Position numbers and translations under genes: made by a program
Source: Lobulomyces angularis
Lineage: Eukaryota > Chytridiomycota > Chytridiomycetes > Lobulomycetales > Lobulomycetaceae
Direction of reading: 5' to 3'
Length of the DNA: 21,128 bases
Assembly (NCBI GenBank): GCA_027604685.1
Contig: JADHYX010000383.1
Location: 1-21,128, forward strand
The notes under the pieces: generated by a model
The model's database searches: none
Seen by the model: only the letters and a program-made list of their open reading frames with translations
What the model was told of the DNA's origin: nothing
Shown: one piece after another, positions 1-10,000 of the stretch
Numbering within the stretch: the stretch's first letter is position 1
Layout: the number at the start of each line of letters is the position of its first letter

Positions 1-1
1 A

Positions 2-744
2 GCAGCGTGGGCAGTCAACTACGAAACTAAAGTTAAAAAACAATTGAAAATCAGGAAAAGGAACTTGTATTCTGGATCGAAAGAACTGAGGAAAGAAACG
101 GAGTACAGGAAAATAAACACTGGAATCAATTTGGTGGAAGCGGAGGTTTCTGATTTGAAGTCAAGATTACAACACATGGAACGGCTGATGAAATTTTATT
201 CATCTAAAACCAACGTTTCACATGTTTGGAAGTCTAAGAAAGTCCAGCAATCTACATACGACAAACTTTTTAGAGATATGCTAGCACTGGCTGATATTCC
301 TAACAATGGAAAATTAACAGAATTTGAAATTAATATAGTCTTGTTGTATTTGGAGAAGCTGATTTCAGTACTTTCAGAGGTCTTCCGTCACTACATACAA
401 CACAAGCCAGAGCGTTAGGTTTGAATGTAGTTGGCTGCGATGAACACTACACTTCTCAAAATTTTTTAATAAGGTTAAATTAACAATTTAGACCATCGCA
501 GACGCCAGCTGATCCTCCAGAAGCTCCAGATCCGCCAAATGTTGCTGATTCTTCATGTGCAGTATTTGCCCCAATGCCATACGACAGAAGAAATTTCAAT
601 ACCTCCAAGTACATTTTTATGTACAATTCTTAAAAAATATTGAATTCAATATTTAATGAAGTATTTCAGCTTGTAGAGTTGTTAAAAGGAAAAAGTGGGA
701 AGTTTGGTTATGAAAGCTCTTCACTTATAAAGCTGATTTTCTGA
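2..744 (+). pseudogene. Decayed TnpB/Fanzor-like (IS200/IS605 OrfB-related) transposase, 5' end outside the window
   Basis: Three reading-frame segments follow one another and together resemble the C-terminal half of TnpB/Fanzor-like proteins common in mucoromycete and other early fungi. Segment A (frame of base 2, open from the window edge to the stop at 416-418) is basic and helical, ending near ALADI. Segment B (bases 340-483, shifted by one base) reads LVVFGEADFSTFRGLPSLHT and then NVVGCDEHYTSQ. This matches the family pattern VVFG..., G-PSLHT..., V(N/D)EYYTSK. The zinc-ribbon Cys pair that should follow TSK is missing. Around bases 567-622 a C-P-x-C pair can be read only by changing frame, followed by RRNFNTSKYI, which looks like a worn HRDFNASKNI RuvC-III motif with Asp changed to Asn. 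An open tail at 634-744 (LVELLKGKSGKFGYES) may be the old C-terminus. At least two frameshifts, lost Cys and a lost catalytic Asp indicate a dead copy. A missed intron cannot explain the A-to-B shift, because no suitable GT lies close to it. Family assignment is from motif memory. Confidence 0.6.
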
Positions 745-950
745 TTTAAATAATAAAAAAACAGTTCTTTTCATATCAATGATTCACAAAAAATTTTATT
801 CTTTTAAGATTGGATTACAAAGAAAATAGTTTAACTTATTAAGAGAAATAAAAAAAATATCTAAAAATTTTAAAAAATATAAAAAAATAAAAAAAAATTT
901 TTATATCTTTAAAAAAAAAAAACAATGAAAAATACATTCTGTGACAAAAT

Positions 951-2355
951 TTAAAATATTGGTTCACCGTCTCTATTCACATCTGGAACAAACAATTCAT
1001 ACTCTGAGTGTTTAACTCTAAAGGAGTATTGAGATGGAGCTTGTTTTGTTGAAGTGACATTTGGTGAATCTGAAATGTATAACAAGTATATTAACAAGAA
1101 AAATTAAATGAAATTTTACATTTTCCTGGGCCAGGCATAGAAAGTTTTGTAGTATCTCCATCATCTTAAGAACATTTGTTAGTAAATGAAATTAATTTTC
1201 TGTTTTTTTTTTTTTTTTTACCACCAGAACCGGTAAACGGAGCATCTGCAGAAATATGGTGCCATCTTGCTCCAAGTGAATACACTGGTGCTTGCTTTCT
1301 TATTTTACTTGGATCTAAGGCAGAGTATGCTGCTGGTCCAGGTGAAAATGCCTCCACTAAAAAAAAAAATTCAGTTAAAAATTTAAAAATATTTTTAATT
1401 TACTTTTCTTTGGTCTAGGTGGTTTAATTGTGTATGCTGCTGCCGCTCTCATTGTTATGATTGGATGTAATCCTAGAGTTGTATTAATTGCATCTATGGA
1501 TAAAACAAAATTAAAAAAATTTTTATTTCACATAGATTACATTCTGCAGGTCCAGGGATTCCATATGCTGAAGTTTAAAAAAGAATGCTTTAGATAAAAT
1601 GTTTATTATATATTACATTTTTTGTCCGTGACTCTACGACCTCCAATACTGTATGCTGGTGCTTTAGGCTCGTGAGGCGATGCAAAAGTAGGATTGTACT
1701 TTCCTGGTCCTGTGTAAAACAAAAAAATTAATTCAATATCTTCAGAACTGAAGTTTAAAATTTCCTATACCTGGTGTGTTCATGTCAGCTTTGTTAATAA
1801 ATAAATTTGGAGATTAATTTAAAAAAAAAATTAAATTTGATCAATACGTTTAAACTTTTTGTATCCAGCTTGTAAAGAATATGAAGGGCCATTTGGAGGT
1901 CCAGTTCTTGTAGTTTGTGGAAAAAAGGCATTAGGACCAGGACTTACCTCAGCTAAAAAAATTTATTTTATAAAAAATAAATAAAAAAAAAAAATAATTT
2001 ACAGGATTTATTAAATAATTTAATTCCAAAAGAATATGCAGGAGATCTGTGTGCAACTAAATGAGCAGTTCTTTCACCAATTGTCCTAAAAAAAAAGAAA
2101 TTTGTTAATTTAACTTTAGGTTTTTTTTAGTAAATCAAGAAGAAATTTGGAATTTGGAAAAAAAATTACGAAGGTAAAGTGTAAGCAGCAGGGCCGGGAC
2201 CTATTCGTAAATAAAAAGTATAAGATTCTTTTCAAACGTCATTGCTTACCTTTAAGTCTAGCAGCAATTGGGATTTCGTAGGTACTTTTTTGATCAGTTG
2301 TGTTAACTCGATTTTTTTTTGGTAATGTAGGAAATTTTTCTGAATTTTCTGCCAT
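951..2355 (-). CDS. ODF3/SHIPPO-like sperm-tail PG-rich repeat (STPGR) protein, 283 aa, 11 exons
   Basis: Exons on the minus strand: 2355-2250, 2200-2170, 2085-2003, 1952-1848, 1788-1771, 1709-1617, 1567-1541, 1493-1404, 1356-1222, 1164-1120, 1069-951; together 852 nt with no internal stop. The protein alternates two short modules six times: PGP-x-x-Y (GPGPAAY, SPGPNAF, TPGPGKY, IPGPAEY, SPGPAAY, MPGPGKY) and a second half-repeat (SPAYSFG, GPSYSLQ, APAYSIG, AAAYTIK, APVYSLG, PSQYSF). This is the STPGR pattern of outer dense fibre protein 3, a component of axonemal microtubules. The length is close to animal ODF3 (about 250 aa). The start is the only ATG that leads the first exon (MAENSEKFPTL) and is preceded by an A-run. 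Exon 5 is only 18 nt, and nine of the ten introns are phase 1. The gene implies a flagellated life stage. The family call is secure; the exact orthologue is not. Confidence 0.9.
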
Positions 2356-2848
2356 TTTTTTTTTTTCTATTTAATATTTATTTTTTTATACTAAACTTCT
2401 TTTTTCAGTTGATATCCAGAAAAATTTTAAATTAATTTTTTTTTCGTTGATTTAAGTTTATTTTATTTTTTAATTTTTTAATTTTTAAATTTTTTTTTTT
2501 AATTAATTTTTTAGTTTATTTTTTTATTATTATTTTTATTTTTTATTTTTTTCATTTTTTTAGCCAATCAAGGAATATATATATATATTTTTTTTAATTG
2601 GTTAACAGGTTTAAAAAAAAATAATCGTCACTTTTACTGTATAATGTAAAGAAGTTTTTTCATCTCTAAACATTAAAAAGGATAGTTATAGAATTTTTTT
2701 TATAAAAATTATTTTATTTTTGAAAGTTTTTCATAAAAGAAAATCTATTAAAAGGATAAATAAAACAAAACTATGAAAAACTGTTTGCAATGAAGTACTT
2801 AAAAAATATTAATGAAGGAGGACGTTAAAAAAAAAGAGGTATTTCCTT
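2356..2848. other. 493-bp AT-rich spacer between the ODF3-like start and the acyltransferase stop
   Basis: I see no gene here on either strand. Bases 2356-2560 are almost pure T with some A (A-rich on the coding strand of the ODF3-like gene) and probably contain its 5' UTR and promoter. A (AT)7 run lies at 2575-2588. Bases 2640-2848 lie downstream of the acyltransferase stop and presumably hold its 3' UTR. Confidence 0.6.
2564..2601. promoter_or_regulatory. Inverted CCAAT pair flanking a short AT repeat, upstream of the ODF3-like gene
   Basis: CCAAT at 2564-2568 on the plus strand and ATTGG at 2597-2601 (CCAAT on the minus strand) flank an (AT)7 tract, about 210-245 bp upstream of the ODF3-like ATG at 2355. 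CCAAT boxes bind the NF-Y/HAP complex in fungi and animals. In sequence this AT-rich a single CCAAT can easily arise by chance, so only the paired arrangement makes it worth noting. Confidence 0.25.
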
Positions 2849-4908
2849 TTAGTAAAAAATAGGATTAAAATAGTAATCTCTGCAATAAAGCGTAGCAATC
2901 AAAGGAGGTCCCTAAAAAATATTTTTTTAACTACAATGTCCATATAATAAACTTACTAAGAGCATACAAAACCAAAACACGACATTCCCTAATAATTTTT
3001 GCTCTCTAACAGCGGAAAGTTTACTGAGGTAGATTAATGGCAACTAAAAAAAAAAAATATAAGTATAAAATATATTTAAATAATATACCTGAAACATTTG
3101 AAATCCAAAAAAATAAGGTCTAAATTTTTTTCCAACAACCACTAAAACTAATTCATGCAAACCTACAAAAATAAGTGACTTTTTAAGACTTTTTATTTTA
3201 AAATTTACTGTACATGATGAAATAAAGAAAGTAAAAAAAGTTGCATCTCTTTTGGAAAATTTGTAAGTTCTAATTGATTCCAAATAAATGTGTCTCTATT
3301 AAAGAAGATTACAAAATTAAACTTACAAAAAAAAAAAAAAAATTGCAAATACCAACAAAAATTCATGAACAGGTTTATTCCATTTCCTAGCAAATTCTTC
3401 AAAGGATGTAGAGTTCCACCAATCATCATAAAAATCTCTATCAGCAAATCTAGAGATTCAACGTAGTTAATATTAATTTCCCAAAAAGGATAGAAACTTT
3501 ACAGTGTCAATTCTGCAAATGCGTTACAAATGCCTTCAAAAATAATAAAAAATATCATAAACCAACATATCAAAAAGGGAAATAATAGTTGAAATAAAGT
3601 TTCGATAAATTCTAATTTTGGTATTTCTTCTAAAGTTGGTAAAATGTATTGCTGCGCAGTTAAATACAACAAAAAGAAGGATCCAAATATTGCAAATACT
3701 TTTTCCAAAAAGTAAAAAGGTCTAAAGCTAAAAAGAATGTGTAAATAGATATTTTTTACAAAATTATTTTTACCTCTTAGTTCTAGGATATTCGATTTCG
3801 TAAACTAATGTTGGAATTAACAAGAAATCCAAAAAATTAAATAGAGTGACATTTGCTGGAAACATAGTATTGTTATTTTTTAAATCCACCATCAAATCAT
3901 CAATTTCTTCTTCTAAAACCACAATTTTTTCATCTATTTCAGCTTTTAGTTTTAAATTTTCAGTTGTTGTTTCTAATATGTCAGAATTATTTTTCAACTC
4001 AGAAATAAGGGTAAATTTGAGTTTTTCTTTCAAAAGTTTTAGTGTTAGTTTCTGTTTCATTTCTCTGTTTACTGAGAGATACGAGTGTTGCTTCATTAGC
4101 ATTGCCATGGAGCTGTGTAAAATATAAAAATATAATATAAAATTTTTAAAAGTTTCATTTTTTACTGCATAACAAAAAATCCACTTTGCACCCATGGCCA
4201 ATCCCTAATATAAACTGTGCTAAGACAAGAAAAAAACCAAAAAGATTGCCAAGAATGTCTACATAAATAATTTAGAAATTATTTTCCAATGATAATTATT
4301 ATTGAAGATATATAACAAGAAAACAATAAAAATAATTCAAAATTAAACAGATAAGTTTCTACTTACTGAACGATGATAGATAATTCTAAAGGAATCAAAC
4401 CATAATTTATTAATTTTTGAAGAAAAACAACAACAAAGCAAGAAATTACCATCATCATATCCAAAGTGAACAAATTTAATCCATCAGTTGTCATATGAAA
4501 AAAAAAACTTAAACTAAAAATAATTCCTTGGCTTTTGTAACTTTTATAACAAGTGAATAACACATAGTACACTAAACTTATCCAAAAAAAAGTAAAGAAT
4601 CCTCGAAAAGAATTGTCTTCTTTATTCAACACTTCACTATCTAATCTCGAAGATCTTCAAGAAAATAAAAATATATTAAATCGTTGATAAAATAAATTTT
4701 ATAAAAGTTTATAGATTTTATCAACTGCGTAAAACATGAAAAAAATTGTATACCTGGCAATAAATTTCATTTTCTTCACTTTAATCGGATTTTTTTGACG
4801 TTTAACGTTTGAAGCATTGGAATCGAAACCACTATTAACTGAATCAGAGTCTGACGTAACTAAGTCAGCCTGCCTTGTCTTGGTAACTGGAGATTTTGTT
4901 AAGGTCAT
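2849..4908 (-). CDS. Sterol O-acyltransferase (ARE/SOAT, MBOAT family), 500 aa, 10 exons
   Basis: Exons: 4908-4754, 4654-4367, 4258-4166, 4112-3774, 3727-3503, 3449-3353, 3295-3214, 3162-3089, 3043-2957, 2911-2849 (1503 nt, in frame). The enzyme transfers a fatty acyl group from acyl-CoA to sterol at the ER membrane, making steryl esters for lipid droplets. Family marks in order: a Ser-rich polar N-terminus (about residues 1-65), hydrophobic segments, [20 protein letters not shown] at 185-190, a charged coiled-coil stretch (about 195-255), a membrane segment before [21 protein letters not shown] at 368-379 (the FYxDWWN acyl-CoA signature), the conserved HELVL with probable catalytic His429, then GNVVFWF and GPP near the end. 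It is a little shorter than the yeast ARE and human SOAT proteins (about 550-640 aa). DGAT1 is a relative, but the steryl signature FYxDWWN with HSY favours SOAT. Confidence 0.9.
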
Positions 4909-5102
4909 ATTTTATGAATGAGGTTTGGTAATTGATTTTTTATTTTTAGAATTTTATAAGCAAGAGCCACTACATTTTGATCACTCAGTGCCACATTAGA
5001 GTAAAAAAAACAAAAATTAAAAATTCAATTTTACTGAATGAAAATTTCAGAAATGCACACAGGTTTTAAAAAATGCAATAGTTTGGTTTATTCTTATTAA
5101 TA

Positions 5103-6823
5103 TTAAATTTTTTCGTATAAAACATCAGTTCTAATAACATACTTAAACCCATCAGTTACTTGGGAACCTTCATGAATTAACGCTCCTGAAGTGTCGCCAT
5201 GAGGAAAAACTAGCACACACTAATAAACAAAGAATGAAGTTGATATTTCAAAATATTATAAATTATTACTCCTTGGCTCGGTTTAACACCTTTGACATTC
5301 AGAATTCCTTCACCAGTGCTTGGCCAAAAAAAACTGGTTTCACCGCCATCAAAATCTTGGTTCAAGTAAATCAAAAAGGTTAAACAAGACCACTGGTTTC
5401 CAAATTTATCAAATTTATATTCTCCATTCACTAAACCGCTTCCTGGCCATGAACCATCAACATCTACAAAATAAAAAACCAAAAAATTTAATTTTAAAAA
5501 TTTCATACGAGGTCTGTAAAGTGCGTTTTTTGAATATCGATAAAATCTGAATCTCGCATTCAATCCAGTTAATGCTTTATCATTCAGTTCTTGTGGTAAC
5601 AATTGTTTCACTCTTTCGAAGATCGGGTTCATTAGATTATCTTCCATTAACCACACACATCCGGCTGCACCTTCACTTGCATCTTACAAAATTTAAGTGA
5701 AGTTAATATGAATAGCCAAATAAAATTACCAGGTGAAAAAGAGTATCCGAAATCATCAACATATCCTAAGAAAAATTATTAAAAAAAAAAAAAATGGCCT
5801 TTAAAAAAAACCAATGCTATCACTTGCAATAAGTAAGTTTTCACATTCTCTTTTTGTAAAAACATTCGTTAAAATAAAAGATTTTTGTACAAAAGGCAAA
5901 GTAAGTTTTTTGATCATTCTATCATAATGATAATTCTGATCAAAAATATCATGTGAAATAGAATTATCTAATGTAAAAATTTTAATGTGAGTTTCCATTT
6001 TTAAGTTCTTTTCGCTTATTAATAGTTTAAAATTAAAATTTAAATTTGAACTACACTTTAAGTCATTCATATTATTTGTATCTGTAGCTTTATTGTCAAT
6101 TACTGAGTTAACTGGAATAAGAAACGGTTGAAATCTAAGTTGAAAAACTTTATTTAAAATATCGAGTATTTAAAGTACCTGCGTAGACTAGGATATTCCA
6201 TATGAAAATCCTCACTATCTTCTAAAGCAAAAATTTGGGAGGGATCTGAAACTCTAATAATCATATCTAACAATCTATAGTATTCTGTCGATTCTTCATT
6301 AGTTCTTGCGGTAATAGAATTATTTAAACTTGCTAAACGAATCCACCTTCATATTAAAGATAATCAAATAAGTGTGCCAAAGGAAAAAAAACTTAAAGAA
6401 CAAAAATATACCTTTGAACAGTACCTAACTTAATATTATTTAGATAATTTAATTTTAATTGAAAAATTGCTTTATTGAAATGTTTTTCTTCCAAAAGATT
6501 AGTAATTTTCAAATTAATTTTATTATTTTTTTCGAGCTGACTGTTTTGAACAATGTTAAAAATTTCTTTTTTGACACTAAAAAATTCCTGATTGTTGAAG
6601 TTTGACCTTTTATTGAGATGAGCTAAAACCTTTAATGTAGACTTTAAGTCTTCATCTGTAATGCCTAACTCCTGGAAACTATTGCATTGTTCAGAATTTT
6701 GGTTTGCTGAAAAAATCTTATTGATTTCGTTCAATTTTCTTTTCTTCTGCAGCCGTTTCAAAGATTTCCCCTGTTTAAAGATATAATTACTTCCTTAGCA
6801 ATGTTTTTCTGTTTCCATACCAT
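5103..6823 (-). CDS. 2-oxoglutarate/Fe(II) oxygenase, prolyl-4-hydroxylase-like C-terminal domain, 457 aa, 8 exons
   Basis: Exons: 6823-6821 (ATG alone), 6770-6412, 6346-6179, 6134-5812, 5765-5730, 5682-5509, 5463-5270, 5219-5103 (1374 nt). The C-terminal half is a P4H-type double-stranded beta-helix. The iron ligands are H355-x-D357 in YRPHVDGSWPG and distal His435 in ALIHEGS; Lys445, ten residues after that His, is placed to bind 2-oxoglutarate, followed by YVIRTDVLY. The first iron ligand, His355, is split by an intron (C|AT). The first 250 residues are basic then helical (LGTVQRWIRLA, LLDMIIRVSDPS) and are not a domain I can name. No signal peptide is visible, so a cytosolic or nuclear role is more likely than ER collagen hydroxylation. 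Its substrate is unknown. The start is the weakest point: MGKSLKRLQKKRK needs a 3-nt first exon, since the second exon has no ATG of its own near its beginning. Confidence 0.8.
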
Positions 6824-7078
6824 TTTTTCAGAAAGCAAATCTACGCCACAGGTTTCTCATATAACAAAAAACCCTTAGAGATTTTATAATTTTTTATTAA
6901 AAATTTATTAACAATTTTATATTTTACAGGTAGGATTTCTTTCATTAATCTACTTAAGGAACTGTTTTTTGTTTTTTTTTTTTCTAATCTTTTCGTTAAT
7001 ATTTTAATTTTTGTTGCTTTTAAATTATAGTTCTTGTAATACTTGAATTCACTTAAAGTCTTAAAAAAAAAAAAAATA
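6824..7078. promoter_or_regulatory. Divergent intergenic region shared by the oxygenase and GYF-protein genes
   Basis: The two start codons at 6823 (minus) and 7079 (plus) face away from each other with 255 bp between them, so both promoters must lie here or overlap the neighbours. The region holds a T-run at about 6970-6982 and an A-run at 7063-7076 that ends next to the GYF-gene ATG. A Lys-rich 81-codon open frame on the minus strand (7086-6841) has no ATG near its beginning and I do not call it a gene. I cannot point to a clear TATA box. Confidence 0.45.
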
Positions 7079-10000
7079 ATGAGCAAATTTCACTCCTTGT
7101 TTAAAAATAACGATTCCAATAATTTTGATGATAACTTTGAATCTGACACAGATGATTTATTCACTTACTCCAGAGAGGCTCTATTGGAAATTTTTAACAA
7201 TTTGACTCAAACTGAAAATAAAATTAGCAAATTTCCCTCTGTTCAACTCCTTAAACGAGAACCGCCCTTGTTTAATACTCCATTTACAGAACTTGAACAA
7301 AAGCTGTTTGAAACTGGTGTGAACAGTGAAGTGAAAGGCTATAAAAAAGCATACACTGGGCCAAAAGGTATAATATTGTTTTATCTTTGTTATGTATGTT
7401 TCTTCTTTTTCTTATTTTTTTTTAGCTTCAAGATCGTATGGAGCCAAAAATGATTATGATAGGAATGGTAAGTTTTTGTTATTTTTATCATTTAAATTTT
7501 TACTTTTTATAGCATTTCGTGGTAAAAGTGAACATTCTGCTGGGGAAAGGTATCGTCGTTATGGTAAGAGATCATCTTTTTCGTCAATTGCATTAAATTT
7601 TTTGATGAATTAGAAAAAAAAGATGATTTGTGGGATAGCCCTAATGCAAATTCCGGAACCTTTTCTGTAGATGGGAGTTTTAATATACAAAAAGAAAATA
7701 GACCACGTGTATATTTATTATAAAAACTTGGGATAAAAATTTTATTAAATTGTTTTTAACTAATTTAGAAAACTCGTTCTACTTCACCAAGCAAAAACCG
7801 AAAACAAAGTAAATCGCCAAAAAGAACTCAATTTGAACAAACTAGCCAGATTGAGGATTTAGAAAACCACGGCTTGTTGAATGTTAAAAACCAATCCCAC
7901 GATTTTTCCAGAAGTGAAAAATTTCAACCAATTATAACGGATGAAAATGACTTTTTCCCTGCTTCTGCCAAAAATTCAAATGTTAAGCGAACTCCATCTC
8001 GTTCTAACACCTTTCCAGAAACTGTTAGAAGCAATTCTCCTGGTTTAATGGGAACAGAGTCTGTTTCTCAAGCGCACCATACGAAGCATTTTGTGCCAGT
8101 TGAAAAATTAGGGATAGCCTCCACAGTTCCGATGGGAATTAACTTAGCAACTTCCTCTCCTTTAAGGGATAATTTAGTTCATAAAAGTCCGTTATTAGCT
8201 GCCACTCAACTTTTTCATAATCACTCCAGTCCTGTTGGGCACTCTATGTTGGTTACTGGAGAAGATTTTAAATTAAAATTATGGGAATTCAAATATTTGG
8301 GACAACAGGGTATAACTAATATTTTAGTATTTCGTATGAATATTTTTTGTAATATTTTAGCCATTCATGGACCGTTTTCCGCTGAGGTGATGGATAAACA
8401 TTATGAAGATGGACATTTGCAGTCACTTTTCATAAGAAGAGTTGGTAGCATAAATTTTGAGCAAATTGCAAATATAACTTTTAGATATGGATCTCATAAA
8501 CCGTTTTCTGTTGAAGCAGAGGAGCAGTTGCACCTTTATCAACAAAGCAATAAATTTAACCCGGGATTTGGAGAAAATTCTTCACCTTCGGCTGGAGGTT
8601 TAGCAGCAGGAAAATTTGGACCAGAGGATCATCAGTTTCAACAGAGAAATAGATTTGGAATACCTTTATCACAGCAAGATTTGTTTAATTCAAACCATGG
8701 AATGCTACCTAGTAGCATAAATATGGATAATTCGCAAATTTTACATCCTAGTTTTGGGAATACCAATGTATTGGGAGGTTATGCTGCAAATTTTCATCCA
8801 ACTAATACAGGAGGATTTGAAAATGGAGGATTTGATCACTTTCCCAACCAACAGGGATTTCAAAATTTTAACAATAGTTCAGTAAATCAGTTGGGAAATA
8901 ATTTTATGGGAACACAAAGACCAGCTTGGGGAAATGTAGGTATGGGAGAAAATGGACTTAGTGGGTTGCAGTACGGCCAATCAGCTACCTGGCCCATGGG
9001 ATTTTCAAATAATAACCTTTTTATGCACCAACAACAGCAGGTGTTACCAAACCAACAGCACCATTCCACAATAGGAGTTTTAAATACGCATAACTTGGAG
9101 AAAAATATACCACCATCCTCAGCATTTATAGCCATTACATCAAGTGCCGCCAACACAGCGGCACCAGCATCAGTGTCAACGTCTACAGGAAATAATTGGG
9201 GAAGTTTTGAAAGTTCTAACATTCTGGAACACATTGGAATTGATGAGGACGATCATATTCATGGTAGTCACTTTTCTGTCAAAGAACATCCAGATGTGGG
9301 AAAAGAAATAATGGAAAACAATAATGAATCATTGTCAGGAGAGGTTGAAGAGCAGGAAAAAGATACTTTGGAAAACATACAACAAGTGGAAGAACAACAA
9401 GAACAGAAAGTACCACCAAAAGTAGAACCTAGTGATAAGAAGAAATTAAAAAAAAAACAAAAAGAAGAAAAGAGGCTGCAAGAAAAGTTAAAGAAAGAAG
9501 AGGAAGAAAAAAAATTATCGAATAAAGTAGAAAAAAATAAAAGTAATTACTTAACTAGTGATGAAGAACCTATACTGATTGAGGAAACAGTGGTATTAGA
9601 GGAAGTACCAAAAAAAACATGGGCAAAGCCACTAGTTTCGACGAAAAGCAAAGTTAATTTGAAAGAACAATTGCTTTTAGAAGAAAAACTAAAAAAGGAG
9701 GAAGATAGATTAAAAGCAGAGAGAGCAAAGGAAATGTTGTTAAAGGAGACACTTTACTTGAAAGAAATGGAGGCAGTAGGAAAAACTAGTTTGATAAATA
9801 AGACTTCCAGTGTCTGGGGTTCTTCAAATAGTTTGGTGAGTGGAAATGAATTTTTGGGAGCAGGAGGGGCTATACCATTACAACAGATAATTCTGAATGA
9901 AGAGCAATTGTCTAAGCAAAAAAAAAAGAAGTCAAATTTTCAACAGCCAGAGCAACCTTTCAATGAAGTGAACAACAATGTTGAAAATTTCAATCAAGGA

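Noticed and set aside
412..492. An intron between the two halves of the transposase remnant
   Set aside because: Possible donors and acceptors exist, but none joins segment A to segment B in frame while keeping the VVFG motif; frameshift decay explains the pattern better.
1176..1418. Plus-strand open frame of 80 codons
   Set aside because: It is the antisense of ODF3-like exon 9 plus introns; the minus-strand frame carries the conserved repeats.
2400..2560. Long T-rich tract as a possible telomere or centromere piece
   Set aside because: No regular unit repeat; it looks like ordinary AT-rich intergenic DNA.
3846..4127. Plus-strand Ser/Phe-rich open frame
   Set aside because: Antisense of the coiled-coil exon of the sterol acyltransferase.
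6841..7086. Lys-rich 81-codon open frame on the minus strand
   Set aside because: It starts from TTG, runs over a poly-T tract and overlaps the start of the GYF gene on the other strand. The first ATG gives just 34 residues, with no recognisable feature. It may be promoter sequence.
8887..9234. Minus-strand open frame of 115 codons
   Set aside because: Antisense of the Gln/Asn-rich stretch of the GYF gene; no domain, and the plus frame is continuous.
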